A stretch of DNA of 64,000 nucleotides from Punica granatum (GCF_007655135.1 NC_045129.1:2356001-2420000); one strand, 5' to 3'. Counted from the stretch's first letter, positions 24,412 to 38,100 are shown. The notes: a model not told the origin generated them from the letters alone. A program made the numbers and translations.

Positions 24412-25967
24412 CTTATGCAAATGAAAGGACTAAAGCTCTTAACTGTTAAAGACAATTAAGCCACATCGTAGTGAGCTAATTCCAGAAATATTTTTATTTA
24501 TAGACCTATTATAGACATTTGATTGCACAGTGCATATATTAGGAACTGACAATGTGTAACGCGCAAATTATTAAGTGCGTATGCATATATAGAATCTTGA
24601 GTTTAAAAAGAAAAGAAAAAATTAATATTACTTATTTTACGTAATTGACCTTCCAATCAAGTATTTTTAACATCCATAGATAGCAAATCAACACATCTTA
24701 TAATCGAAATTATGAGACCGAGAAATAATATCAGTTACGCGTATATATGACAAAGTTAATTACACTATAAGATAATTACGCTATAAGTTAATTACACTAA
24801 TTTAATCTAATCTATAAGTATTTCAAACAGTCTGTGCAGCACATAAATATTATCTTCGATATCCTAATAATATGGCCAATTATCTAATCAATTTAGCAAG
24901 AGGACATTTTCCATATAACACACGGATAATAAGTTCAATGTCCTATTAACGGATGATATGGCTAATTATCTAATCAATTTAGTAAAAGGACATTTTCCAT
25001 ATATATATTTAGTTTACAAATATATATTAACCTAATATATTTCCTAATTTACAAATATATTAATTATCCTAATATATTTTCCTACTTTATACATATAGAT
25101 TTACAAATATTTTCCATGTATATTATTCCTAATATATTAGTTATCCTAATATATCTTCCTACTGAATACATATGGATTTACAAATAGAAAATAAGGAAGG
25201 TCACTGTCATTGTGCATGGGTGATATATTAATTAGAAAAATAATGACATTAATAATGAGAAAATGCTGCCGACATAAAAGGAAGAGAAAATTCATCAGCC
25301 ACAACCTCGAAAACCCTAAAGTTTGCCCTAGCCTCTTAAGCAAGTGAAACCTCAAAGACAACAGAGCAAAGTAAACGACTGCGAAAATCTCTCAACCTCG
25401 GTCTTATGTTCGGCCTTCCATGAAGAGAATCAATGGAGATTCAATTTCTGAAACACCTCACAACAATCCAAGCATCTTTCCAACCGGTCAACATTTGAAG
25501 AGACAGAGCAAATGAGATGAACGAAGGTATGAAAGCACTAAGATTCATGTGTATTTATTGGTGGTGGATTCTCATCGTTTCTAGACTTGTGATGACGATG
25601 GATATATAAGATGAGATGATGTGTGTTAATATCCCACAATTTTACCCGGCAGAAAAAGGATATTTGGTCTTGCTCCTGCCCTGCAGAAAAGGATAACTGG
25701 TCTTGGTCGTGCAATTATTACGATGTCATCGTTTATGAAATACTTCAACAAGTGGGTGAAAACTCCATTTTCTTTATATAAGTTTTGGAAAGTGAAATTA
25801 CTGTGTTCATTAGCTATAAAATCAGAAGCTGATTATGCCTTCCTCTGTAGCTATTAATTACTATGTTTTAGTCTCATAACTGTTATTAACTTCTTTGATT
25901 TATTTTTGTTAGCAGAAAAGTAATCAGGGAGGACTGTACGTATCAGAATTTTCGAAATCATGATCGA

Positions 25968-26617
25968 GATGAAGAATATCTAAGAGAAAGGGCAATTCTC
26001 ACCCCAGTGAATGATAGTGTAGACGAAATCAATGACTACATTTCTCATCTTCTTCAAGGGACAAGCAGGGAATACATAAGTTCAAATGGGATCGACCGGG
26101 CATTAGAGAATATCGCCAATCAAGAAATTATGCGCGTCCTATTGAATTTCTAAATACTCTTAATCTCTCGGGAATTCCAAATCATTGTCTGCAACTGAAA
26201 GAAAGAATGCCAATTATGCTTCTCAGGAACATCAACCCTGCATTAGGAATGTGTAACGGAACAAGACTCATCATCACGTAGTTGGGGACTTGGATAATTG
26301 AAGCAAAGATAATTAGCGGAACCAATATTGGTGCAAAAGTGCTCATCCCGCGAATAGTTTTGACAACAAAGAACTCCAAGTGGCCTTTTGTTTTGCGGAG
26401 GAAACAATTCCCACTATAGGTTTGCTATGCAATGACCATAAATAAAAAGTCAAGGTCACTCTTTGAATTCTGTCGGATTGAATTTGCCAAAACTTGTATT
26501 TTCTCATGGATTTACATTGTCAAGGGTAACCGCCCCTCAAACACTCAAAATACTCATCGTGGAGAATGATGAGAAATACACAAGCTACACTAAGAATATT
26601 GTGTACATCAAAGTATT
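25968..26617 (+). pseudogene. PIF1/Helitron helicase C-terminal remnant
   Basis: Consecutive plus-strand segments read as the C-terminal third of a plant PIF1-like helicase of Helitron transposons: 'ERAILTPVNDSVDEINDYI', then after a frameshift 'FLNTLNLSGIPNH', 'MPIMLLRNINPALGMCNGTR', after an in-frame TAG 'EAKIISGTNIGAKVLIPRI' and 'WPFVLRRKQFP', then AMTINKS (last helicase motif) and a 'SRVTAPQTLKILI' tail. At least one frameshift and two stops make it non-functional. The N-terminal Walker motifs and the Rep domain are not found nearby. It lies between ALDH copies A and B. Confidence 0.85.
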
Positions 26618-27804
26618 CTCTCAACTTCCATAACTTCATCATCATTAATGTTTTTTTTATTTACAACAATAGATATGAACTTTTTGTTTATGTTGTATAT
26701 TTCTTCTACTCTTTACTTTGTCCAAATCATAACAATATATAATAGCCCCTTAGTACATATGCTCGGATCACAACTCGATTATAGAGGCGCAAATTATAGA
26801 CTGCAATTGCAGGTGATGTTGACTTCGTGTGTATCAATTGATAGGCGTATAACACATGCAGGCCTAAGAACATCGGTAACATTTTGCAGCAAAACTTGAA
26901 GGAAAAAAACGTACTTTTGAAAGGCCAAACCTCTATGTCATGCAAACAAGTAATGCAGCGTTTAGCATATCAAGTGCAGACAGAAGAAGAATTATTAAAT
27001 TAGACTAAAGATCATGTCTGGCTCTTGCTTTTTTCAATTCACAATCATATATTCTTCTTTGTTTAATGATAACGAAGAGAAAAAGGGACAAGAGAACCAG
27101 TTTTCTCTATTGATCTTGAATATTCCGAAACAAGACTTCTTTAAGAAAGAAATGTTCAATCCTGCCGATTCAGCTGATGCAACAATATTTTTCAATTGTC
27201 GGTCATAGTTCTATGCCGGGATGCAGCTCATGCTCATAATAAAAGATTTGGATAGGAAAAGAGAGAAGGATATTTTGTTTGACTAGACAGCTAGAGAAAA
27301 CCTAGAATTCATATACATAATAGTCCTCATCGTGCCTTCCATTTTGGTGGTATTCACTACAGACAATATATGCAGTATATACTTCACATATAATCTTTTG
27401 CTCAGTTGAAATCATATTTGGTTTATTAAAATAATTAAAATAAATAACTCGATGTATGAAAATGTAGATTGAGCAGCAATGACAGTCTAAGCAGAGAGCA
27501 TCATGCCTAAATCAAAGTAAGTTTACCTGTGAATGTGATAAGTGGATGGGTATAGATAATGATGATAGTTCAAGACGTTCTTTAGCACCTCTGAAACAAT
27601 GACCTGATCCCACCAACACCGAGTCTGAACTTTGATATTAAATTCTTTGACCAAAAACTTCAGAGCAGTCGAACATAAACATGAAATATACCCGTTGCAC
27701 GGGCGAGATAACCTGTGAGGAGGTAAACCAAACAACAGTCGAGATAACCAGTGCAGGTCATCAGTCGATTAAAATTCGGACAACGGCTGTTGTTACGTGC
27801 TCCC
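26618..27804. other. Intergenic, ALDH-B 3' flank
   Basis: No gene supported. It contains the hairpin CCCGTTGCACGGG at 27691-27703, which resembles the 3'-terminal hairpin of Helitrons but lacks a convincing CTRR end behind it. The region just before 27805 should include the ALDH-B 3' UTR. Confidence 0.4.
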
Positions 27805-30800
27805 TTAGAGCCAGGGAGAATCGTGCAAAGGGGTCATAACAGTCTTGACCTGCAGATACTTGTGGAGGCCATCGAGCCCTAACTCACGGCCAAAGCCACT
27901 CATCTTGTACCCTCCAAAGGGAAAGCCAACATCCAAACTGGAGTAGCAGTTTATCCAGATGATTCCAGCACGAATAGATCTCGAGACTCTATTCGCCACG
28001 TTCATATCCTTCGTCAAGACTCCCGCTGCAAGGCCGTACTTGCTGTTGTTGGCCCTTTCAATTGCCTCCTCGACGGTCCTGCAAGTTACACTTCGTAAGC
28101 ACGATCTTATCTTTGGTGTGCACCTGATATCCGAAAGCTCAATTATGTCCGGACTAATCTAATCGAGCCGGGTCGGCCCACTAATAAAACTCTCTCATAG
28201 TGAATTTTCTCTATTTACAAAACTCGAACTCGAGACCTTGCCTAAGGGGTAAAATTAGCTATATATATGAACATAGAAAGGTCTATATATACTCACTTGA
28301 ATTTCATGAGCGACAGAACCGGTCCAAAGATTTCGTCCCGTGCTATTTGCATATCCTCCTGGTGATTTCATCAGGTTAATTATATTTGTTCCCAAAAGAA
28401 GAGGAATATATAATTGGTATAAAAATGCCATGAACATTAACTTATATACCTTAACATCCACGAAAACTGTTGGCTCAACATAGTATCCCTTGGACCCCCA
28501 AGGCTTACCCCCCGTCAGCAAGGTGCCTCCTTCTTTCACCCCAATGTCGATGTAAGAAAGTATCCTTTCAAACTGCTTCTTATCGACCTGCGCCAACATC
28601 GAGTTATAACCTGCAGCATTAAACTGATTCGAATTGAAATTGTTTTGATTCAAATTCTCATACATTATTATACCTGTGGTCCCTGACGAGTTTCTGGGTC
28701 AAAAGGGTCACCCAGTTTCCAAGCTTTTGCCTTCTCAATCAATTTCTTCTCGAATTCACCGTAGATTCCTTCTTGGACATAAACTCGAGAGCTGGCTGCA
28801 CATACTTCACCCTAACAGAATAGATTTTTCTCAATTAACCATCAGATAGTTTCGAGTTAGTTTAACATCAGAATTAACAAGCTATGGATTGACCATATCT
28901 TCGGGTCGGAAATTTGAAAATTCTCAATTATGAAGCGTGCTTTGGTTACCTTGTTAAAAAGGATACCGTTTAGAGCAAGCTCAGCAGCTTTGTCCACGTC
29001 AGCATCGTCAAATATGATAAGAGGCGACTTGCCCCCCAATTCAAGTGAGACCATCTTCAAATTGCTGGTTGCAGCTGCTTGCATTATTAGCCTCCCGACC
29101 TCAGTAGAACCCGTAAAACTTACCTGAAAAATCACCATATTAATGAGGTTTGTCAAATGATGATTAAGGAACTCTATTACTAGGTAGATAAACAACATTG
29201 GACTACCATGTCGATGTCCATGTGGCTGCTGACAGCAGCACCGGCTGTATGTCCAAAGCCCGTTACCACGTTAAGCACTCCATCCGGAACTCCAGCCTGA
29301 ATAATTATTGATAAGAATCATTTCCTAAATTAGACAAGGAAGGATCTTGGAAAGTTGAAGAACTCCAAAAATTCTCCGTATGTGTTGAACCACGGCCGTT
29401 TGTAGTATTGAGGAACAAGTTTAGTTGCGGATGGTTTTGATGACCTGTTTGGCAAGATGAGCATGAAAGAGCGCTGACAGAGGGGTCTGCTCAGCAGGCT
29501 TGACAATCATGGTGCAACCCGCAGCCAAGGCCGGTGCGACCTTCATGAAGAAGTTTGATGTTGGGAAGTTCCATGGGATGATGTGGCCCACCACCCCGAT
29601 CGGTTCCTTTAGGGTGTACGCATGGAGTGGTCGTGAGGACTTGAGGACCTCTCCATGGACCTTGTCCGCTGCACCTGCGTAATACTGCAGAAGCCTCGCC
29701 CCGAAAGGGATGTCCACAAGCTTGCCCCAGAGAAATAGTTTCCCGGCATCAATGCAGTCCAGGGCCGCCAGTTCCTCTATGTTTTGCTCGATTAAGTCCG
29801 CAAATTTCAGCATGATCCTTGCCCTTTGCTGGTTAGAATATTTTACTAGTGATTAGACTCAAACATATACGGATGTTTGAAACATATTTTGATGATTCAC
29901 TCCAAAAAAAAAAAACATTTTGATTGGGAATACAGCTGATTAGATAATTTAATTATGGATCGCTGTATATATGATATGGAGTAGAATTAAAAAATGGACA
30001 TTCGATATGAATTACAACAGATGGCATGCATGGTATATATATGTTACTGAGAAACTAATTAAACTTGATTCCCATTTTCTTTCTTTTTTTTTTTTGGTGA
30101 ATTAGGGGCTGAAACCCAAGTTCAATAGAAAAGTAAACCTGATTCCTAATTTCTGCATACGCCCTGTTACTCGCAGGGGAAGGTTGAAGATGCCATAACA
30201 GTGATAATTGTTTTTTTCGGTAAATTCTTTATTTTTTGGGTAAATGATCATTATTTAATTTCTAAAGCCAAGCACCCTTTATTATTTAGATATATATAAT
30301 TTCTTCCTTTTTAGAAAAGAATCAATATGATAAGTTTGGTAGGACTTTATTTATAGTTTATGAGGGAAGTGTCTGCCATGAAACAATTAGACCACCAAAC
30401 ACAACATATAAACATTGAATAAAGGATGCATAAATATATTATATGATTATTGCCTAAGCGAAAAAAAATATTATTAATTATTATTGGTTACTTTAGAAAA
30501 CCTCACTGGAACGGAGTCAGTCCAGATAGGTAAGATTGTGAAAGGTAATAGTAGACATACAAAACCGGACATCCTGGGCCATGGACCATGATCGAATGCT
30601 TCTCGGGCGGCCTTCACGGCCGCATCAACATCTTCCTTATCTCCCTCTGCGATTCTTACTATGACCTCCCCTGTTCTTGGGTCCACGGTATCGAAGGTTC
30701 TTCCTATAGTTTTGGACGAAACCTAAACATTAGAAAATATAGGGAATGTATGTATATATATATATGTTTTGCTGAAGTATGTGTACATTTATATAGCTGA

Positions 30801-31529
30801 AAGACTGACTAGCTATATAAGAATCAAATTCCACACACAATCAATCGATCTACCAATAATGCATGATCGACAACTGGGGAAAAGACTCGTATTTCACAAG
30901 GCCAGTGACATAAATTATTGATCTTCTTGGCCATGGGCGTACTAGAGAGAAGATTATTAGCGATGTAGAATAATTTCTCATTTTTCTTGTTCGAATTCGA
31001 GTTAATAATAAACACACGATTCTCGGTTCGGAGAAATATATCCGACTCTTGAAAAGCTGATATATGTCGAGGGATGCTTCTTACAGCACGTCTAAATCAT
31101 GGCACCTTTCATTGCTTTATCGATATATAGTGAACTAATTAGTGTTAATAAGGATTTTTGAGTAAGATTTGAAGAAGATCGAGAAAGAAAAAGAATAGAT
31201 CAGATCATCAACCAAAAACATAAAATAGAGGGGAAGGAGAAGAAATGATGCACCAAAACTTATGACCGTTATCGGCCCCGATTTAGCTAATACCGGTCTT
31301 AAGCCGACATATTGGAATATCTCTGGAGAAAACCCAGAAAAAAGGAATTTTCTTCCATGGAATTAATGGAACTAAGTTATCGAAAACGTACATCTTTGTG
31401 CAGACAATCGATCTGACCTTTGATGGAGTCGACAAATTCTCCATTGATGAAGAGCTTTGTGAACTTAATATCTGGGATCTTGAAATGGGACTGATCTGCG
31501 CTTGTATTGTTCTGCTCAAGATTTGCCAT
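27805..31529 (-). CDS. ALDH2C4: Aldehyde dehydrogenase, ALDH2C4/REF1 type (copy B)
   Basis: Second gene of the array, with nine exons (minus): 31529-31418, 30703-30561, 29828-29445, 29296-29207, 29123-28950, 28811-28674, 28587-28450, 28358-28297, 28078-27805. Exon lengths are identical to those of copy A and give 504 aa. The catalytic set is intact: Asn172 (IIPWNFP), Glu271 (LELGGKSP), Cys305 (GEVCAASSR). The start, MANLEQNN, is followed by the shared [12 protein letters not shown] segment, with no organelle-targeting leader. Distinctive changes are SNFFMKVAP in exon 3 and LSLMKFK in exon 8. Intron 8 (28079-28296) carries a SINE-like antisense piece (about 28170-28260). The upstream side shares a TATA block with C and D, with a SINE about 25 bp beyond it. 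Substrate range is inferred from the family. Confidence 0.93.
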
Positions 31530-31617
31530 CTTCTTTCCTCTATGCTTATCCCAACTCTTTTCTCTCCAAGTCAAGAGGACAGCGTCGCTAAATCTATATA
31601 TCCACACACACACACAC

Positions 31618-31645
31618 ATATATAAAAGCCTTCCGGGGGCTTCTC
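31618..31645 (-). promoter_or_regulatory. Core promoter block of ALDH-B (shared with C and D)
   Basis: On the minus strand this reads GAAGCCCCCGGAAGGC then TTTTATATAT, about 89 nt upstream of the ATG. Copies C (47131-47156) and D (51791-51818) carry the same arrangement, GAAGCCCGCAAGGC/CGC followed by TTATATA. The TATA role is inferred from position and conservation. Confidence 0.55.
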
Positions 31646-31669
31646 TTAATAATGGCTAATAAACCAATA

Positions 31670-31830
31670 AAGTGTTGGTTGAGTGGCAAGCAGTTCCAAC
31701 TCCATAAGGAGAAGAACGCAAGTTTGAGTCCCGGAAAACTTACTTGTTGAAAGTGAAAATAACCTTTCACGTTCGATCTCCCTGAATTGCAAGAGCAATG
31801 TCTTCCATTATTTTATTCTTACCCAAAAAA
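31670..31830 (+). mobile_element. tRNA-derived SINE upstream of ALDH-B
   Basis: Contains a tRNA-like A-box region (TTGGTTGAGTGGCAAGC), a B-box region (GCAAGTTTGAGTCCC) and a short A-rich end (CCCAAAAAA). It aligns along its length with the older SINE at 52915-53412. No clear target duplication is visible. It starts roughly 25 bp beyond the conserved promoter block of ALDH-B. Confidence 0.6.
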
Positions 31831-32479
31831 GGGCTGATAATGATATAATTAATTGCTTTTTCAGGCTTTCAGCCGCGCATGCAAATATCTCACCTTTTGC
31901 TTAGTTATTTATAGATTTGCACAATTTTTTTTTAAAAGACTCCTTACATGACAGGCGATCACTGTAATTTTCTTTTTTATATTTTGTTGAAAGTTGTTAA
32001 TCTCACTTAAAAGATAGAAAGAAATCCTTCACAATAAGATATCGGATACATAATTTATTAACTCGAGTTTTTGCATTGGAAATGAGCTTGATCGCTTGTA
32101 GATCAAGTGAAATTCTACATGGTATATCATAATGGAATATGCTTCCGTGTGGGCTCATAACTCTAGTTTCAAGACAGCCAATGTGCGCTTCAAGTTAGTT
32201 AACCTTGATAGTGGAATTCGTGATCATTAATCAGTTCAAGTGCGGAGAAAAAAAAAATGCCTGGGTCATCAATCATCTCCTCCTATTTGCCGGTGCTTTT
32301 GGATTAGAGATGGCATCAATCGCTTGTAAAGCCTAGTGTAAATGTTGCACTTTCATTATTTCTGATTTTATTGCACATTGCATATATTGTGCAGACCTCC
32401 TGAATATAGTGGTAGACGGAGCTTGCAAGATAGGTTCCTATTTTCTCATAGTGTTACATATGTATAGAGACTTCTTTCC

Positions 32480-33013
32480 CTACGTGGATAGTGGATCGTG
32501 TTGGTAGATGGAGCCTCAAAGGGCAACCCCGGGAAAGCGAGTGCTGGAGGATGAACATGGAAGGTGGTTGGGAGGATTTGCTCAAAACATTGGGATTACG
32601 ACCTCTATAGCTGCTGAATTATGGGCGGTGAAAACCGGACTCGAGCTGGCTTGGGAGCTCGGACTTCGGAAGTAGATCCTCGAGGCAGACTCTGAGGTAC
32701 TGTGCAACTCCTTGCGTTCGAATCCAACTCAATTGGGCGGCCATGAAGCTCTAGTCCATGACATCCAGGCTCTGGTTCATCGAGACTGGGCGATAGCGAT
32801 CAAACATGGATATCATGAAGAAAACAAGTTTGTGGATTTATTAGCAAATTTTGCATTTTCACTACCATCGGGGTCCGTAAACTAAGTACTTGTCCTACTG
32901 GGCTTGATTTTCTTTTGTATGAGGATATCATAGGAGTCATCACACTCGTTTATTACTGTTTAGATTTATTTTTAATGCAATTGGGCTTCGATCCTTATTC
33001 ACTAAAAAAAAAT
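32480..33013 (+). mobile_element. LINE 3' end with broken RNase H domain
   Basis: Reads as an RNase H-like domain: DGASKGNPGKASAGG (first acidic residue and GNPG), then after a frameshift 'SIAAELWAVKTGLELAWE', ILEADSEV, and NKFVDLLANFA near 32830-32855. A stop codon also interrupts it. An untranslated tail ends in nine A residues at 33004-33012. It is an inactive 3' fragment of an L1-type element. Confidence 0.75.
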
Positions 33014-33150
33014 TTGAGGAGCTAGCTAAATCTGATTTCAGGTGCATTGTCGATACGATATATAAAACAACCCCACTGAGTGTTTTCAGGAAAGTTTTGA
33101 GTTTGGAATTTATGTGATTTTAAGTCAAACTAAATGCAACATCCGTCCTA

Positions 33151-33313
33151 GCGGAGATGCGGGGAGGTCGATCGGGCCGTCAACTTGCCTGGTCAATAGG
33201 ATGTCGAAAGCTTATTATTAAAGTCGATTCGTCCACTGTTTGTCACCTTGGATCTCCAAATGTTCGACCTATTCTTGCTGAAATCAGAGAGCTCATTGGA
33301 AAGTTGAGAAATA
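33151..33313 (+). mobile_element. Second LINE RNase H fragment
   Basis: A short plus-strand frame reads GRQLAWSIGCRKLIIKVDSS and PILAEIRELI, typical of the RNase H domain of L1 ORF2. It is a different copy from the one ending at 33013. It is cut off at its 3' side by the MITE at 33314. Confidence 0.65.
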
Positions 33314-33557
33314 GCCCCGTTTGGATTCAGAGTTATCGAATTTTAACTTTAACTTTAACTTTAACTCAACATACTACACAATAAAAATACACATTTCCCA
33401 ATTCAAAAATTTCAACTTTTAACTTTAACTCAATACACTATACAATAAAAACACACGTTTCCCAAGTCAAATTTATAATCACATCTCATTTGTCTTTTTC
33501 CACAATCAAAATTAAAATCAAAATTAAAGTAACTTTAACTCTGAATCCAAACGGCCC
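33314..33557. mobile_element. MITE, family M copy 1 (Tourist/Harbinger-like)
   Basis: A 244-bp non-coding element with strong terminal inverted repeats (CGTTTGGATTCAGAGTTA at the left, its complement at the right) and ATA on both sides (33311-33313, 33558-33560). The interior segment CCCAAGTCAAATTTATAAT is shared with copies at 38998-39232 (opposite orientation) and 50726-50907. An internal stretch rich in ACTTTA repeats is partly duplicated. Superfamily placement rests on 3-bp duplications and GGCCCGTTTGG-type termini. Confidence 0.75.
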
Positions 33558-33560
33558 ATA

Positions 33561-35158
33561 TTCACATATACCGGGAGGGTAATAGCTGTACGGATTGCAC
33601 GAAGAACTTCATCTTTTTCACTTGAAGTACATTATATTGATTTGGCTCTAACAGCCTTGGTCATCACATATTAAATGATATCATTAGAGCTTCCATATTC
33701 CACTTTTGTATGCTTTAATTTTCTATTTCGATTCTTACCCTTTCCCCTACCAATAATAATAATAATAATGATAATAATCAAACCAAATGCTGCAAGAAAC
33801 ATTCAACCATTAATAGGAATATATTCTTGTTGGAGCTTTTTATCATTTTTAGAAAGAGAAATTAGTCTAACGTCGCGCATCCTTACTTAAGTATCTTAGA
33901 TATTATAAATTGAATTCACCAAAAATGAATTGACCAAGATATCATAAATTGATTCACTTTTTCACTCAATGAGAATATCTGAAGCCTTTTGTTAAGAAAA
34001 TTATCTTCTTGTATTATATTTTGAACCTACTCTATAATTGAAAAAAGAAAAAAGAGTGTCCTAGAATTTCCGTTTTTCTTTGTATAGATATGATATGATA
34101 GCGATGGACAACCGATTCCCATTATTTTATTCCCCGACTTGTCCAATTTAAAAGAGCTACGACATTGAGCCTGTCATGATAATTGATTTCATATTATAAA
34201 GATAAAAATAAATTAATAGCCTCGTTTTCCGGGCGATATAAAGTAGTAGCTAACATATATAATTTCGATTTCAGTATCTGATGTAGATTCGAGACTTTGA
34301 TGATGTAGGAATGGCTACGGGTCTATTTGATGAATAAAAATAGTCATTCTGGCCAAATATATATATATATATATATAGAAGTTGAGCTATGAAGATTATT
34401 CATCCAATTCACATATGGTTAAGAATTGTAATATCATTTTTCATCTATTTAATGGAATGAATATTCTCTAAAAAAATTAAAGAAACTTTCCACCAATTCA
34501 ATGGATTTTGAAAACAAAATAAAATAGATGAATTATTTATTTATTTATTATGTTTAGAATATTATTATTATGAGAAATATGTATAAGTGTTTTATTAACT
34601 TTCAATCATATTTTCTATATCAATTCAAAAATCACCATTATTCTCTATTCAACCGTACCAAACGGGCTTTATCAAAATAAATATAAAATCTCTTGCTTTG
34701 GGGCGATATGCTCTTTTCCTTGCGATTGCTTTTGCTTTTCATTGCAGATCGACCTTTTTTATTGATGAATGAATAATACGGATTCCAATATTGGTTCAAT
34801 ACTTAATCTGGCACGCGATCGCCTTTGTCATATTAAAGTATTGATCCCTGTATAAGATAATGAAGTGAGCAATCGTTTGGTAGAACCTCCACGCGTAAAC
34901 AAACACGACGTTTGATGGTTCACCTCCGTATTTTTCGCTTTCGATTCTTCATAAATTATCATCCACTGCCGTGATTTCATCAAAAGCCCATTTGGTCTTA
35001 TCGCGGGTAAGAGAATCTCTACTTCTGTTTGACATTCATTCGTCGCAATCTTAGCATCTCATAGCAGTTGAGAAATGAAACGACAGAAAGCTTATTCGTA
35101 TATGAAACTACTGAAATAGAAACCACTCGATTCAAATCCCAACGATGCTCTATGCCAC
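33561..35158. other. Intergenic AT-rich DNA, ALDH-C 3' flank
   Basis: No gene supported. Contains a TA microsatellite near 34348-34376. The last 60 bp before 35159 are clearly similar to the ALDH-D 3' flank (47770-47843), showing that the duplication included the 3' UTR. Confidence 0.5.
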
Positions 35159-38100
35159 TCAGAGCCAAGGAGAATCGTACAATGGGGTCGCGACAGTCTT
35201 GACCTGCAGATACTTGTGGAGGGCATTGAGCCCTAAGTCTCGCCCGAAGCCACTCATCTTGTAGCCTCCATAGGGGAAGTCGATGTCAAACTCGAAGTAG
35301 CAGTTTACCCAGATGATCCCTGCACGAATCGATCTCGAGACTCTGTTGGCCACGTTCAGGTCCTTCGTCACGATTCCTGCTGCAAGGCCGTACTTACTAT
35401 TGTTGGCCCTTTCAATTGCCTCGTCTATTGTCCTGCAAATGGACCGTCAGAATTTGATAAAATCGGTTTTGTTATTCCTAATAACGACTACACCTGTGCA
35501 GTGATCAGGTGATGATCTTACAGCAATTAGCTAGAACCGAGTGATTTTTATGGTTAGACATGATACTTCACTATACTTGCTTCGTAAGCACGATTGCACC
35601 GGTAAAATTAGCCATGTGATCATCAGAAAGGTGTGCTCACTTGAATTTCATGAGGGACATAACCGGTCCGAAGATTTCATCCCTTACAATTTGCATATCC
35701 TCCTGGCAATTTGTTTGACATTGTTGACAATGAAATGGTTAATTGATTCGTTCACAAAATCAAAGAAATGGATAATTGGCATAGGATGACATGAACAGTT
35801 ATATGTTATGTACCTTAACGTCCACGAAAACTGTAGGCTCAACATAGTATCCCTTGGATCCCCAAGGCTTACCCCCAGTCAACAAGGTGGCTCCTTCTTT
35901 CATTCCAATATCGATGTAAGAAAGTATCTTTTCAAACTGCCTCTTATCGACCTGCACCAACATCGAGTATAACCACATAATACCCCGAACTAACAGCTAG
36001 TTAGTGACCTATTAATTGTCGATACTACCGGGCAATCTTTGCTCTCGAATTCTCATATATCTACCACCTGTGGTCCCTGAAGAGTACTCGGATCAAAAGG
36101 ATCGCCCAGTTTCCAAGCTTTCGCCTTCTCAACCAACTTCTTCTCAAATTCATCGTAGATCCCATCTTGGACGTAAACTCGAGAGCTCGATACACATACT
36201 TCACCCTAGTATAATAGGTTTAAATGAGAATCGAGCAAGAAGTTATTTAACATCATTCTTTACACTTTTAAAATTCATCGAGGGCGATAAATATTATTTT
36301 TGGGAAATCTCAACACTTTTTAATCGATAAGCATGCTTTGGTATTACCTTGTTATAAACGACACCGTTTAGAGCAAGCTCAGCAGCTTTGTCCACGTCAG
36401 CATCGTCAAAGATAATAAGAGGAGACTTGCCCCCCAATTCAAGGGAGACTGTCTTCAAGTTGCTGAGTGCGGCTGCTTGCATTATTAGCCTCCCTACCTC
36501 CGTGGACCCCGTAAAACTTACCTGGTAGATAAAAATTTCACCATTAATCAAATGATTATTATAAAATTTCAATTTGTTATTTACTTGATTAATGAAGTGA
36601 TTATCATTAATTTTCTTCGTTTGTAAAATGATTTAAGGATCTCTACTAGGTAGATAATTAAACAATATATAATTAAATACCATGTCGATGTCCATATGTT
36701 TGCTGATAGCGGCACCGGCTGTATTTCCAAAGCCTGTTACAACGTTGAGCACTCCATCCGGAACACCAGCCTGAATAATTCACATAAGAGAAACTAGCCA
36801 GATCGACATTTGTGAAGAACTTGAAATTAAGTTTACTGAAGAAGATCTAAATAAAAGCTATAGTCGGGGTGTGGTTTTTACCTGCTTAGCAAGATGAGCA
36901 TAAAAGAGGGCAGATAGAGGGGTCTGCTCGGCGGGCTTGACGATCATGGTGCAACCTGCGGCCAAGGCTGGTGCAACCTTCATGAAGAACATGGATGTTG
37001 GAAAGTTCCATGGGATGATGTGGCCCACCACCCCGATCGGCTCCCTTAGGGTGTATGCATGGAGTGATCGTGTGGACTTGAGGACCTCCCCATGGATCTT
37101 GTCCGCCGCACCCGCGTAATACCGTAGAAGCCTTGCTCCTCCAGGTATGTCTGCTAACTTGCCTCTCATGAATAGTTTCCCGGCATCAATGCAGTCCAGG
37201 GCTGCCAGTTCCTCGGTGTTTTGCTCGATTAAGTCCGCAAATTTGTGCATGATCTTTCCCCTTTGCTGTTGATCAATGGTTTACAAGTTGTAAAATATAT
37301 ATATATATATACGTGCGAAGAAACTTATATGCATGTATACATATTTATTAGGTCTAAAATTGATTGAGAATAATCACAATGGATGTAACACAGTGGTATA
37401 TGCTCTCATCTGATAATCAATAGGTCTCAACTTTGATATTTGATGAGACTACCTATTATAAAAAAAAATTATTTAATTATACTAGATTTATGAGTCTTTT
37501 TTGTGATGAAAAAAATTGATCAAGAATAAAGTGAGTGGAAATCATCATTTGTTACAAGTTGTATTCGGTAATGGTGTATTTTATGAATCACCAAATGATG
37601 AGTTGAATTAGAATATAATTGGACTTCTAGATCATAAGATAGTAATTTATGTTTGTTTGCTGTAGGGTGTAAACCCCCCCAACCCCAACACACCACACCA
37701 AAACAAAAAAACCAACCCATGAGGAACTCTCATTGATACGTCCAACACTGTCCTTTACATCTATGACAATGTATACATATATATATATATATATATATAT
37801 GTTTATTTGTTTCTATTCTTAATTTTAAGCAGTATATATCAATAAGGTTTGGTACAAAAATTATATAATTCATGAGTGACAGCTGTTGTCAGCCATCAAA
37901 CAAACAAGCAAACACAATATATATACATCCTACCAAAAAAAAAACAATAAATAAACGTGATGAAAGGATTAATTTTTGTCGGTGGTAAAGTCAAGGGGAA
38001 AAAAAAGTGTTTGTCGCACATTGATTGGGGGAGGAAATTCATAATAAGAGGATTGAACTCAACCATTTGACATAGACTTTTGAATTGCGAATGAGAGAAT

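Noticed and set aside
27691..27703. A firm Helitron 3' end
   Set aside because: The CCCGTTGCACGGG hairpin is suggestive, but no CTRR terminus follows at the expected spacing and no matching 5' TC end was found.
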